From positions 61,518 through 125,517 of the forward strand of contig DAOTUI010000120.1 of NCBI GenBank assembly GCA_034437035.1: DNA of 64,000 nt, read 5' to 3'. Under the pieces are notes generated by a model. The model searched no databases and was not told the origin of the DNA. It saw only the letters and a program-made list of their open reading frames with translations. This document shows, piece after piece, positions 34,904-44,069 of the stretch (position 1 is its first letter; each line of letters begins with the position of its first letter). The position numbers and the translations under genes were made by a program. Source of the stretch: CAKZQX01 sp034437035. Lineage in GTDB: Bacteria; Chloroflexota; Chloroflexia; Chloroflexales; Chloroflexaceae.

Positions 34904-37263
34904 GGCGCGCGCATCCTCCGCGGGGTGTAGCCCTTTGCCACCAGTTCATCAAACAGCGCGTCGGCCGCGGCCGGGTCAACCAGCAGCAGGCGCGGCGTCA
35001 GTTGCTCCAGAATCGCATGCTCCAGCCGGGTACTGCGCAGCAACTCCGGCAGCAGCAGATCGTCGGACAGTTCAATCAGGGCCAGCCGGGTATAGATCGT
35101 CGCCTGCCCAAACCCGCTACCCCACTTTTTCAGCAGCGCCAGGGCTGCATCCGGCTGGGGTTCGCGGGCATGCTCCCGCATAAATGCCTGCACCTGTTCC
35201 ACCGTCTGCCCATGCATCAGTCCATCGCGCAACTGCTGCGGCGTAATGGTGTAGACCAGGGTGCCCTGATCCAGCCCGGCGGCCTGCGCGATCTGTTCCA
35301 GCGTATGCAGCACCTGGGGCACCGCATCGGCCAGCGCCAACCGCACCGTCACTCTGGCCGCAGCCGGCTCTGCCTGAATCTGAAGTACCCGCCCGGACTC
35401 CTCGCGCAGATACGTATCGCGCAGACCAAGCAGATATGCACCCGCCGGAGTCAGGCGCAGATATTCGGGCGACGTGCCGCCCAGTTCGAGCATGCCCAAC
35501 CAGGCAAGGGGGCCGGTCAACAGATGCTGGAGCAGGCGCGCTTCGCCCTGCTTCCAGTCGCGTTTTTTGGTTGGATCAAGTTTGCGCCCGTTGTCCGGAC
35601 GGAGCCACCAGACATCGCGGTTGTCGGGACCGAGCGGCACACTCTGCTGCTCCAGCAGGAAGCGGGGATGAATTGACTGCACCAGAGCGATCACATCCGC
35701 GACCCGATACCAGCGGTCAGGATCGAGCAACCGCAGCAGGCGCAGCAGGAAGCGCCGCGCGGCCGCCAGTTCGGCATAGAGCTGGTCGGGGCGCATTCCA
35801 CTGGTGCGATACATAGTGCGCTCCAGCCACAGATCCTCCAGGTCGTGGATCTCACTCCAGTTGGTCATCCAGGCCCAGGTTGTAGTGAGCAAGCGCCGCT
35901 GTTCTTCCACCGGGCGGAGCAGCAGGCTGTCGATACTCGCGGCGAGCGTCAGATGGGGTGGGTCGGCGCGCAACACCTGTAGCGCTTGCAGCAGGCGCAG
36001 CAGCAGATGGACCATACCCGGCGTGCTGCCGGTTTCTTGTGCCAGCGTGGTCAGGTCACTAACCGACAGCAGCGCCGGCGGCGGGCAGACCGTCAGGCGG
36101 ATTGACTGGTCATACTGCCAGCGCCAGAGGTCCGACTTCGCCTGATGCAGCCGCTCCAACTCCTCCGCATCGTTGTGCCAGCCGCGCAGAGCCGCCAGCC
36201 GCTCTTGCAGATCATGGGCATTGGGGAGGGGCGGGACCGGCCAGGTCCGCGCGCGCAGGGCCATCACCAATCCGCGCAGCGTTGCCAGCAGATCGGGCGG
36301 CGCGGGAGCCGGGGCGGGTTCAGGTTCGACCCGCGCCAGGCCATGGGGCAGGTCGGCCAAGTCAGGCCGGTAGCAGCCGATAATTTCTAGCGGCACCTGA
36401 TGATCGGCGGCATAGTCGTGGCTCGGATCATCGGCAAAGACCAGGCCCGCCGTTTGCAGACTCTTCAGCGCCTCGCTCACAGGAATGGTAATACCCGGCA
36501 TTCCCTCCGGGTTATCGACCAGTTGCAGGCGCTGCGCAGTCTCGTTCGCGGCGTAGGGCGGCATGCCACTGTCGCGCAGGATGAAGAGTGCCAACATTGT
36601 GCGCTGAAGCGGGGAGAGACCGGCAACTGCCGACTGCACCGTCTCCGGACGGCAGAGCAGCGGCACCATCTGGGGCAGCAGGGTTTCTTTCGACTCTTTG
36701 GTGCTGCGAATACCCAGGCGTTTGGCAATGCGACGCATATCGGCAACGCGTTGCTGCAGGAGGAGCGCCGGCAGCGTGCCATACGGACCACGCATCCCGC
36801 GCCAGAGCGCATCCGGCGGCACCTCGGCAAAGGCATGCAGCCAGTCGGGCTGGGTTGACGGCGGGTGCTGCGCGGTCATATCAACCTCGTATACCCCACT
36901 GGTGCTGCTGATGGCGATGCCCTGGAAGGCGGGGTTATGCTGCTGCACCCAGGCCAGGAGTAACGCCGCCTCGAAGTGGGTCAGCACCGTCAGGTCATCG
37001 CTGAAGGTCGGCTCCAGGATCTCCAGCGTCGACTCGAGCGCGGGATGTCCCGCCGGTAGCCGCAACCGCACCAGGGTGGACTGCCGGCCCTGCTTCTCAC
37101 GCACGCGGCCGCGCAGGATGTTGTCCTCAACCCGGAGGGCCGTGACCAACCCGCCATCAACCAGACGCTGCCCCTGGGCCAGCAGCCGCGCTCCCACCAG
37201 GCGCAGCAGATCATGGCGATTCAGGCGATTCAGGCGACGGTTCAACCCCTGCTCGCCGCTCAT
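34900..37263 (-). CDS. Large helicase-associated protein, second gene of XPB operon
   Basis: 787 residues with no motor motifs. The architecture parallels the following gene: winged-helix-like repeats (LSPLQRTMLALFILRDSGM, LSVSDLTTLAQETGSTPGMVHLLLRLL, YRVADVIALVQSIHPRF), a C-terminal segment like the helicase-associated domain (VLHTLEQIAQAAGLDQGTLVYTITPQQLRDGL, then VQAFMREHA), and LSDDLLLPELLRS. The two may be distant paralogs. The start codon ATG shares a base with the XPB stop (TGATG), and its own end overlaps the next start (ATGA). Function unknown; a partner for the helicase by context. Confidence 0.8.
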   Translation of the reverse strand: MSGEQGLNRRLNRLNRHDLLRLVGARLLAQGQRLVDGGLVTALRVEDNILRGRVREKQGRQSTLVRLRLPAGHPALESTLEILEPTFSDDLTVLTHFEAALLLAWVQQHNPAFQGIAISSTSGVYEVDMTAQHPPSTQPDWLHAFAEVPPDALWRGMRGPYGTLPALLLQQRVADMRRIAKRLGIRSTKESKETLLPQMVPLLCRPETVQSAVAGLSPLQRTMLALFILRDSGMPPYAANETAQRLQLVDNPEGMPGITIPVSEALKSLQTAGLVFADDPSHDYAADHQVPLEIIGCYRPDLADLPHGLARVEPEPAPAPAPPDLLATLRGLVMALRARTWPVPPLPNAHDLQERLAALRGWHNDAEELERLHQAKSDLWRWQYDQSIRLTVCPPPALLSVSDLTTLAQETGSTPGMVHLLLRLLQALQVLRADPPHLTLAASIDSLLLRPVEEQRRLLTTTWAWMTNWSEIHDLEDLWLERTMYRTSGMRPDQLYAELAAARRFLLRLLRLLDPDRWYRVADVIALVQSIHPRFLLEQQSVPLGPDNRDVWWLRPDNGRKLDPTKKRDWKQGEARLLQHLLTGPLAWLGMLELGGTSPEYLRLTPAGAYLLGLRDTYLREESGRVLQIQAEPAAARVTVRLALADAVPQVLHTLEQIAQAAGLDQGTLVYTITPQQLRDGLMHGQTVEQVQAFMREHAREPQPDAALALLKKWGSGFGQATIYTRLALIELSDDLLLPELLRSTRLEHAILEQLTPRLLLVDPAAADALFDELVAKGYTPRRMRAP

Positions 37264-38975
37264 CAGGCCGCCTCCGCCTGCAGTTCTGTTGCATCGAGGA
37301 TGGTGTAGCGATAGCCCTGCTCGGTCAGGAACATCTGCCGGTTGGCGGCAAAGTCCTGGTCACGGCTGTCGCGCGTCACCAGCGTGTAGAAGTAGGCCGG
37401 CAGGCCATCGGCTTTGGGCCGCAGCACCCGCCCCAACCGCTGCGCCTCTTCCTGGCGGGAGCCAAAGGTGCCACTGACCTGGATAGCAACATTCGCGTCG
37501 GGCAGGTCAATCGCAAAGTTGGCAACCTTGGAGACAATCAGGACCGGCACCTCGCCATTTCTGAAGGCCGCGTAGAGCTTCTCGCGTTCGCTCGTTTTGG
37601 TTTTGCCGGTAATGATCGGTGCGCCGGTACGCCGCGCCAGTTGCTTCAACTGGTCGATATACTGCCCAATCACCAGCACATGATCGCCGCGATGCCGCCG
37701 GAGCAGCGTATCGACCATGTCCAGTTTGGCGGGATTCTCGGCGGCGATACGGTACTGCACACGGCTATCCTCGGCCAGGGCATACTCCATGCGCTGCTCC
37801 TGACTAAGGTTCAGGCGGATCTCGGTACAGATCGCCTCGGCAATCCAGCCGCTCCGCTCCAGATCGCGCCAGGGCACATCATACTTTTTGGGGCCGATCA
37901 GCGAGAAAACATCGGTTTCGCGCCCATCCTCACGCACCAGGGTAGCGGTCAGACCCAGCCGGCGGCGCGCCTGAATTTCGGCGGTGATGCGGAAGATCGG
38001 GGCCGGGAGCAGATGCACCTCGTCGTAGATAATCAGGCCCCAGTCCTGCGCATTGAACAGGTGAAAATGGGGAAACTCGCCATCGCCGTTGTTGCCGTTG
38101 CGGGCGGGACGATAGGTCAGCATCTGGTAGGTAGTCAGCGTCACCGGGCGGATCTCTTTTTTCTCGCCGGTATACTCGCCAATCTGATCCGCCGTGAGCG
38201 TGGTCTTGTCGAGCAACTCGGTGATCCACTGGCGCACGGCAACCGTGTTGGGGCAGAGGATCAGGGTACGCGTGGCAAGCTCGTTGATCACCCCGATGCC
38301 GACAACGGTTTTGCCCGCGCCGCAGGGCAGCACAATCACGCCGGAACCGCCGCGACTGCTGCCGCCTTCGTAGAAGCGCACCACCGCCTCATGCTGGTAA
38401 TTGCGCAGCGCGAAGGGCTGCCCGCCGGCGGTGGGCGAACAGATCGCCACCGGCAGCGCTTCCCCGCTGACATAGCCTGCCAGGTCTTCGGCGGGAAAGC
38501 CCAGATGCACCAGCGCCTGCTTGAGATGGCCCCGGGCCGCGCTGTTGACCAGGAGGGTATGCGCGTCTAGTTGCGCTTCCAGGTAGGGCCGGCACTGCTT
38601 GTTATTCCAGACCTGGGTCAGCAGGGGGATATCCTGGCTGTGGAGCACCAGCGCGCCGTTGTCACGACGCAGCAACTGCAGACGCCCGTAGCGCCCCATG
38701 TACTCGCGGATGTCGGCAACAATATTGTCGGGAATGTCGAACTTGGCATACTGCTGCAGTGCCGCGACAATCGCATCGGGCGGATGGTCGGCGGCGGCAG
38801 CATTCCAGAGCGAGAGCGGCGTAATCTGGTAGGTGTGGATAAACTCGGGTGATTTGACCAGTTCGGCGAACCCGGCCAGGGCATCGCGGGCGGCTTCGTA
38901 GTGGGGGTTATGCACTTCCAGTAGAACGCTGCGGTCACTCTGGACAATCAGCGGATTCTCAGGTGTGTATGGCAT
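37263..38975 (-). CDS. XPB/Ssl2-type DNA repair helicase
   Basis: 570 residues, the usual bacterial XPB size. The N-terminal region (1-190) includes a damage-recognition-like segment. RecA domain 1 has the Q-like FALRNYQHEAV, Walker A LPCGAGKT, DEVH box (IIYDEVHLL) and the XPB-typical RED motif in TATLVREDGRE. Domain 2 has VLVIGQYIDQL, the TSEREKLYAAF thumb-like region and GTFGSRQEEAQRLGRVLRP (motif VI). XPB helicases unwind DNA 3' to 5' in nucleotide excision repair of eukaryotes and archaea; bacterial roles are little studied. It heads a coupled operon of three genes with an extended -10 promoter about 120 bases upstream. Confidence 0.93.
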   Translation of the reverse strand: MPYTPENPLIVQSDRSVLLEVHNPHYEAARDALAGFAELVKSPEFIHTYQITPLSLWNAAAADHPPDAIVAALQQYAKFDIPDNIVADIREYMGRYGRLQLLRRDNGALVLHSQDIPLLTQVWNNKQCRPYLEAQLDAHTLLVNSAARGHLKQALVHLGFPAEDLAGYVSGEALPVAICSPTAGGQPFALRNYQHEAVVRFYEGGSSRGGSGVIVLPCGAGKTVVGIGVINELATRTLILCPNTVAVRQWITELLDKTTLTADQIGEYTGEKKEIRPVTLTTYQMLTYRPARNGNNGDGEFPHFHLFNAQDWGLIIYDEVHLLPAPIFRITAEIQARRRLGLTATLVREDGRETDVFSLIGPKKYDVPWRDLERSGWIAEAICTEIRLNLSQEQRMEYALAEDSRVQYRIAAENPAKLDMVDTLLRRHRGDHVLVIGQYIDQLKQLARRTGAPIITGKTKTSEREKLYAAFRNGEVPVLIVSKVANFAIDLPDANVAIQVSGTFGSRQEEAQRLGRVLRPKADGLPAYFYTLVTRDSRDQDFAANRQMFLTEQGYRYTILDATELQAEAA

Positions 38976-39096
38976 TACGAGATATTTTGCTCCTACTCAA
39001 ACTTATCAATGTATGACGGGGGGCGCGCTACGCTACCTCGCACATGCAGAGAGCGCGGGAAATGGTGATTGTAGCTACGCCGGGTATGTAGGCTTA

Positions 39097-39105
39097 ATTA
39101 TAACA
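39097..39105 (-). promoter_or_regulatory. Extended -10 promoter of the XPB operon
   Basis: On the minus strand TGTTATAAT (TGnTATAAT), about 120 bases before the helicase ATG. No clear -35. Confidence 0.55.
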
Positions 39106-39238
39106 TGCGTTGCGCGGTGGGACTCCGGTCCACGAACGCCGCGAAGTGAGCGAAGGTAGGACGAGAGCAGCGATCAGGACTAAACTCCTACCCGCCGTTA
39201 GCCCATCTCACCTATGGCAGGATACGAATGAAGAGCTA

Positions 39239-39434
39239 TTGTTATGACAAGTTGTAGTAGGATATAGTAGAGACAGAAACAGACTGCAACACGAGAGTCG
39301 TAGCGCAATCCATACTATTGTTTCATTGTTGCCGGTTATTATTGTTCACGCGGTACGGCTCTCCGGCGCAACAAACTATCCTCCTCCTCGGTTCTCGCCC
39401 CGGAATTGCCAGGCAATTCCGGGGCGAGGCTTTT
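39239..39434 (+). ncRNA. Candidate small RNA with anti-Shine-Dalgarno-like tract
   Basis: TTGTTA, 18 bases, TATAGT at 39239-39268 looks like a promoter, with a start near 39275. The transcript would end at a strong terminator: 15-base perfect stem (39394-39408 with 39414-39428) followed by GCTTTT. No start codon with a ribosome site opens a frame in it. Just before the terminator lies TCCTCCTCCTC (39379-39389), which can pair with GGAGGA ribosome sites. The RNA would be about 160 bases. Partial left TIR sequence of the hairpin-element family (39103-39125) lies upstream. Confidence 0.45.
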
Positions 39435-39449
39435 GTGTCACCTCTCACA

Positions 39450-39652
39450 TCACGCGTTACGCGGTGGGTCTGCAAACTGGGCGTTTGCGCCCGGTACTAG
39501 CCCGATTCGCCTGCGGCAGCATGGTACGCTCTTTTCTTTTTCACAAAAAAATTCACAAGGTGAATTTTTTTGTGAAAAAGATCTGATCTCTTCCGTCCGC
39601 CCTGCCGGAGGGCGATATCCACTTCCAGGTAAGGGACCGCGTAAGTCGTGTC
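39450..39652. mobile_element. Hairpin-cored TIR element, copy G
   Basis: Ends CACGCGTTACGCGGTG and ACCGCGTAAGTCGTGT. The outer stem is CGCCTGCGGCAG against CTGCCGGAGGGCG. The central hairpin (39536-39580) has two exact 21-base arms with an AAG loop. It ends 10 bases before the stop of the broken beta-propeller gene. Confidence 0.88.
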
Positions 39653-39662
39653 ACATGGATGC

Positions 39663-41240
39663 TCAGGGCTGCCGGAAGCCGACAACCCGTACCGTGTGCC
39701 GGATTTCGATGAACTCGTCGCGGATGGCGTTGGGATCTTCCGGGTTCTGGAACTGGCAGCGGGCCTTGTAGCCGCCTTCATAGGTGATGTGCGGATCACC
39801 GGATGCAGCGAGTGCCGGCACCGGCGCACTGGTGTCCCACACCCCGGCATCGCAGGTCACGGGCAGCGGCACCGGATACTCGGTGACGAGCCGCTCGGTG
39901 GTGTCTACTTCCCGCTGCTGCCAGTTGGCCGCCTGATCACAGCCGCTGTTGCACCATGAATAGTTCAGGTTTTCGCCGTTCAGATAGGCCATCCGTGGGC
40001 GACCCTGACTGTCGAGCAGCAGATCTACGCCGTCGCCGGCACCGTTGGGCAGGTCCAGATCGGTTGTGGACCAGCTCGCCGGGTTCAGGCAGTCGCTGTT
40101 GCAGCTAAGATAGTAGAGCTGATCGCCCGTGCCGTCGCTGGTGGGAGCTTTGAAGAAGGCGATGCGTGGGTTATCGTTGCCGTCGAGGGCAATATCCCAG
40201 ATCGGGTAGCCACCCTGACCGCGCTCGCCGATCTTGACGCGCTGCCAGTTTTCGGCATCGGTGCATGTCTGGTCACAGGCAAAGTAAGCCAGGTGGTAGA
40301 GATCGTCCGAAAGCGCCTCGAGCGGGAAGAGCAGCGCAACAATGCGGGGCCGGCCGTCACGGGTAAAGGTCAGGGCCGGAAAATCGACCTGCTCATTCCT
40401 GACGTCATATTCGGAGAAGACCCGCTCCTGGGTAAATTTTGTCACCGTCCACTGCGTAGCGACCAGGTCGTTCTTGGCACAGTCCGTGTCGCAGGCAGCA
40501 TAGTAGCCGCCATACCGATCCGGCTCCACCCGGTAGTCGGCATTGTAGAAGACAAAGCGCGGGCGATCCTGCGGATCGAGGGCAAAGTAGCGCTGGGGCA
40601 GGTAAACCGCCGTCACGCTGCTGACACTGCTGCCATAGGCGAAGGTGACATTGGCAAAGTTCCAGCCATCCTGCGACAGGCAGTTGGCGTCACATTCTCC
40701 ATAGATAAACTGGCGCTCGGACGGGTTATCGAGCGGAACGACAGTCACAAGCAGCCGGGGCTTGCCGCTGGATGTCAGCAAAAGCTGCACCTCGTCCACA
40801 ATACCTTCCAGATTAAGCCGCTGCCGGCGGCCGGTATCGGCGCATGTGTCCGCCGGGGGTGGGCAGTAGGCATAGATCGCGTTGGGCCCTTCAGCGTAGG
40901 GCACATGGTAGCGATAGGCCAGGTGCATCCCGCCCTGCGGATCAATGGCGATGGCCGGCGTACCGGTCTTCTTCTCCGGCTCGGCGAAGAAGCGGCTGTC
41001 TTCCGGAGCGACGGCCGCAACGGTGACACTGGTTGTAGCACGCGACTCGCCCGCGGCGTTGCCGGCGATCAGCGTGTAGGTGGTTGTCGCAGCCGGTCGC
41101 ACCTCAACGGGCGCGGTTACTTCGCCAATATCCGGTTCAATGCGCAGGCGGGTGGCTCCGCTCACCGTCCAGCGCAGCGTGGCCGCCTCACCCGGCGCAA
41201 TGGTGGCCGGGTCGGCCGTGAATGCGCTGATCGTAGGCGC
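39663..41240 (-). pseudogene. 5'-truncated Ig-like / propeller-repeat secreted protein
   Basis: From about 41240 the frame encodes a CARDB/PKD-type Ig module (FTADPATIAPGEAATLRWTV, TTYTLIAGNAAGESRATT) and then about 440 residues of repeats with a DGNDNPRIAFFK-like signature (IDPQGGMHLAYRYH, LDPQDRPRFVFYN, LDSQGRPRMAYLN), each followed by a Cys pair (YGECDANC, YAACDTDC, YFACDQTC, YLSCNSDC, YSWCNSGC). That suggests a beta-propeller stapled by disulfides, made for export. The start codon and signal peptide are missing: upstream of 41246 the sequence is another gene on the opposite strand. The apparent ATG at 41306 is antisense to that gene. Confidence 0.8.
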
Positions 41241-41245
41241 ACCGG

Positions 41246-41587
41246 CTGCTGCTGGCCGAGGAGCGCTATGCCGAGGCGGAGCCGCTGCTGCGCGCGGCGG
41301 CAGCAACGCAGGATCGGTTACGCTTTACAGTGATCTATAGCGATGCCCATCTGCTGCTGGCGCACCTCTACCTGCTGCAGGGGCAGCCCGAGGCGGCCCT
41401 ACACCAGTTCGCACCCGTGCTGGCAGAGAGTGCCACGCACAACACCGCCGGGTTCCTGATGTGGGAAGGGCGGCAGGTGAACATCCCGCTGCTGAAGCTA
41501 GCAAAGACGCAGGATGTTCATGCCGATTTTGTGGAGCATGTGCTGCGCTTGCTCGATACGTCGCAGCGCGCCCCGACGGAGAAATAA
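41246..41587 (+). pseudogene. C-terminal fragment of a TPR-type transcriptional activator
   Basis: The frame from 41246 reads LLLAEERYAEAEPLLRAAAA, IYSDAHLLLAHLYLLQGQPEAAL, then LLKLAKTQDVHADFVEHVLRLLDT to a stop at 41587. Helical TPR-like repeats ending in this PLLKLAxxxxVHAxFVxxLL pattern occur at the C-terminus of MalT/LuxR and BTAD regulators. The N-terminus is gone, with the break at 41240-41246 where the opposite-strand propeller gene begins. No HTH is present. It is a remnant. Confidence 0.7.
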
Positions 41588-41595
41588 GTCGGCCG

Positions 41596-41664
41596 GCGGA
41601 CGCGCACAGGCGCGTCCCTACGCAAAAAACGGGAGAGGGACGCGCCGTAGCACGTCCCTCTCCC
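41596..41664. repeat. GC-rich palindrome and hairpin between convergent genes
   Basis: A member of the dispersed GGACGCGC palindrome family lies at 41596-41621. A 12-base perfect hairpin (GGGAGAGGGACG, 41631-41642, with 41653-41664) follows. It probably terminates dabA transcription from the minus strand. Confidence 0.6.
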
Positions 41665-41690
41665 GAAATCAAATCCTACAACGTGAGCGC

Positions 41691-44069
41691 CTACGCTTCC
41701 TGCCAGCCCTGACCCGGCACCCGGCGCATCACATTGTTGCTATCCGGGTCGAGAGCGAAGAGCCGCACCCAGCCATTCTCCACCAGATCGCTCACATCGG
41801 GGTTGGCATTCAGCACACCTTCGATCCGCTCGCGCGGCGCTTCCACCACGACCTGCAGACGCAACGGCTCGTGGAACCAGTTACCGTTCGCGTCATGCAC
41901 CGACTGTATCGACAGGCCGGTGCGCAGATCGCCACCATTGCCCAGCACCACGCCGAGCGAGCCGACGCGATTGTGCAGCGTCTTGGTGCCGCACCCGAAC
42001 ACCTCATTATCCACCGTCGAGGCAAAGTATTGCAGATTGATCCAGGAGGCCACCACCATCGGGGCCGAGAGGATCAGCGTCAAGATGGAGTTATCCGGGT
42101 CGGTCCGCCAGTCATACTCGTGCAGGAAGCTGCGCCCGTCGAGATCAACGCCCCGAGTGCGCTCGCGCCGCGCGGCGATAAAGGCCGCATTGCGGGCCAG
42201 CGCCCACTCCGGCCGCACTTCCGCCCAGTCGTAGGCGCGGCGGCGCATGAACTCATCCAGGATGCTCTTGGGCCGCCCCTCCAGGCCCAACGTCTTGGCC
42301 CGCTCGGCGCGCGTCAGGATGGCGGCATCGGCCAACCAGCGCTTGAGTTGCACAATGTCGTCACGATGGCCGGCGGGAACCTTGTCGGTATCCAGGAGCA
42401 CAACCTCGTCCAGCGAGGTGTCGTGGACGCCCGGCAGGAAGTGGGTATCCTCCGGCACCTGGTAGCCCTGCTCGGGCAGTCGCTCCCGCACCGCCGGGTC
42501 ATTCATCACCGCCGCCGCAACCCGGGCGTTGATGGCCCCGCTGTGCCCACAGCAGGCACCGCAATCCAGGCCGGCCAGGTGCGAGTTATTCTCACTGCAG
42601 GCTTCATGCCCGGCCAGCAGCACAATCCGGCCAATGGAGTCGCGCAGGCCCATGTTTTTCAGGATGGTCACGGCCATTGTCACGCGGGTGTCGAGATCGA
42701 TGCCGCCACCCTTGCCGTTGCCGTCAAGCGTGAAGGGCGCGGTGCGCTCGTCAAGCCGCGAGTTGCGGAACCAGCGCAGGGCATCGCCGGCCAGTCCCAG
42801 GCTGTAGGCCAGGCCAATCGTCTCCACATAGGTAAACATGGCCGTCGGCGAGGTCTGCACCTGCTTGAGCGTCTTCTTGGCCTCACCCTTCTTGGGCTCC
42901 AGCGGGCTCAGGGTGACACCGGGCTTGAGGAGCACCGGGCAGCGCGCGCTGCTCTGGCCATTCACCTGCCAGTCCAGGGTGATGCCGAAGAAACCGGCGA
43001 AGCCAAGCGTCTCGATTGCGGGTGACTGGGCCTCAAGATTGCGGCGCAGCGGCTCCGAGCGCACATCGATACAGAACACGGCCTGCACTGCCGGGCGCTC
43101 CTTCGCGGCATGCGCGGGCGGCGGGGCGATGGAACCCAGCAACCGCCGGGCGTAGCCATCCTCCAGCGCCTCCTGGAAGAGCATCCGTACCGTCTCATCC
43201 TCGATGGCGGTATGTGCCACCGAGTGAGCCGGTGGGTGGGCCGGACGCCGTGCCAGTTGCGCGACCGCCGCATCGGCGCAGATCCGAATTGCCAGCAACT
43301 CGGCAATCTGACCACCACCCGTGTCGCCGGCCTGCCATGCCTCGCGCCGCAGGTAGGAGGCCCAACCAAACACGCCGTTGAACAGGCGGTAGAGATACGC
43401 CTCGCGCTGGGCGGCGGGCACCTCCAGTTGCTCTAACATCGCGGCGATAGCCCTCTCCGGCTGATCGGGCAGGTTCTTCACCCACTTGCGCCAGCCCTTC
43501 AGCCCCGCGATTTCAAGCGAGCGGTCCACCTGCGCCGCCTCGCGCCAGGAGGCGTAGAGCGGCTGCGATGACTCGGTCTGGCCCCAGGGAGCCGCGCCTT
43601 CATACATATGCACCGCGCACCAGAGCGTCACATGGCGCACGATTTTGTCATTCCATCTGGTCTTATACTCCCGGTCGTACCGCTCGGCAAAGGTAAAGAT
43701 CTCATTCGCCGGACGGAGGGGCATCGGCGCATCGCCCTTCAAGATGGCCTCGAGCGCCTCCAACTCCTGACCGGCGCGGCGAGCCACACGCTCCAGTTCA
43801 GCTTTACCAAAAGCGCCCTCCTGCCGGCGGGTGCGGTAGAAGTCCAGTTCCGGTAAGACCCGGGCGTTCAAACCGTCGGTAATCACCTGAGCGGCTTCCG
43901 GCAGGGGTTGCCCGGCAAAGCCCAGGAACGGATTAACGGCGACATAGTCGGTCAGATCCCACAGGGGCGGAATACGACGACAGAGTTGAGCCACTTCATC
44001 GCGCAGTATGTCCAGTTCTTCCGTCGTGTACTCCGGGTAGCGTGTCGTCGTCGTCGTCGTCTTAAGCAT
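41691..44069 (-). CDS. dabA: DabA inorganic-carbon uptake subunit (DUF2309/UPF0753)
   Basis: 792-794 residues (ATG 44069 or TTG 44075). The carbonic-anhydrase-like zinc site of DabA is complete: C335 and D337 in FCIDVRSE, H490 in LAGHEACS, and C505 in LDCGACCG, with the 15-residue H-to-C spacing of the family. The N-terminus is an unusual KTTTTTTRYPE. DabA works with a proton-channel subunit (DabB) to hydrate CO2 directionally and accumulate bicarbonate. It overlaps the end of dabB, so the pair is one operon (dabB first). In Chloroflexota such a pump could feed bicarbonate-fixing carboxylases. Confidence 0.93.
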   Translation of the reverse strand: MLKTTTTTTRYPEYTTEELDILRDEVAQLCRRIPPLWDLTDYVAVNPFLGFAGQPLPEAAQVITDGLNARVLPELDFYRTRRQEGAFGKAELERVARRAGQELEALEAILKGDAPMPLRPANEIFTFAERYDREYKTRWNDKIVRHVTLWCAVHMYEGAAPWGQTESSQPLYASWREAAQVDRSLEIAGLKGWRKWVKNLPDQPERAIAAMLEQLEVPAAQREAYLYRLFNGVFGWASYLRREAWQAGDTGGGQIAELLAIRICADAAVAQLARRPAHPPAHSVAHTAIEDETVRMLFQEALEDGYARRLLGSIAPPPAHAAKERPAVQAVFCIDVRSEPLRRNLEAQSPAIETLGFAGFFGITLDWQVNGQSSARCPVLLKPGVTLSPLEPKKGEAKKTLKQVQTSPTAMFTYVETIGLAYSLGLAGDALRWFRNSRLDERTAPFTLDGNGKGGGIDLDTRVTMAVTILKNMGLRDSIGRIVLLAGHEACSENNSHLAGLDCGACCGHSGAINARVAAAVMNDPAVRERLPEQGYQVPEDTHFLPGVHDTSLDEVVLLDTDKVPAGHRDDIVQLKRWLADAAILTRAERAKTLGLEGRPKSILDEFMRRRAYDWAEVRPEWALARNAAFIAARRERTRGVDLDGRSFLHEYDWRTDPDNSILTLILSAPMVVASWINLQYFASTVDNEVFGCGTKTLHNRVGSLGVVLGNGGDLRTGLSIQSVHDANGNWFHEPLRLQVVVEAPRERIEGVLNANPDVSDLVENGWVRLFALDPDSNNVMRRVPGQGWQEA

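Noticed and set aside
41241..41306. Apparent start of the propeller gene at 41306
   Set aside because: The first about 22 codons are antisense to the TPR-activator fragment, so the start is an artefact of the rearrangement.
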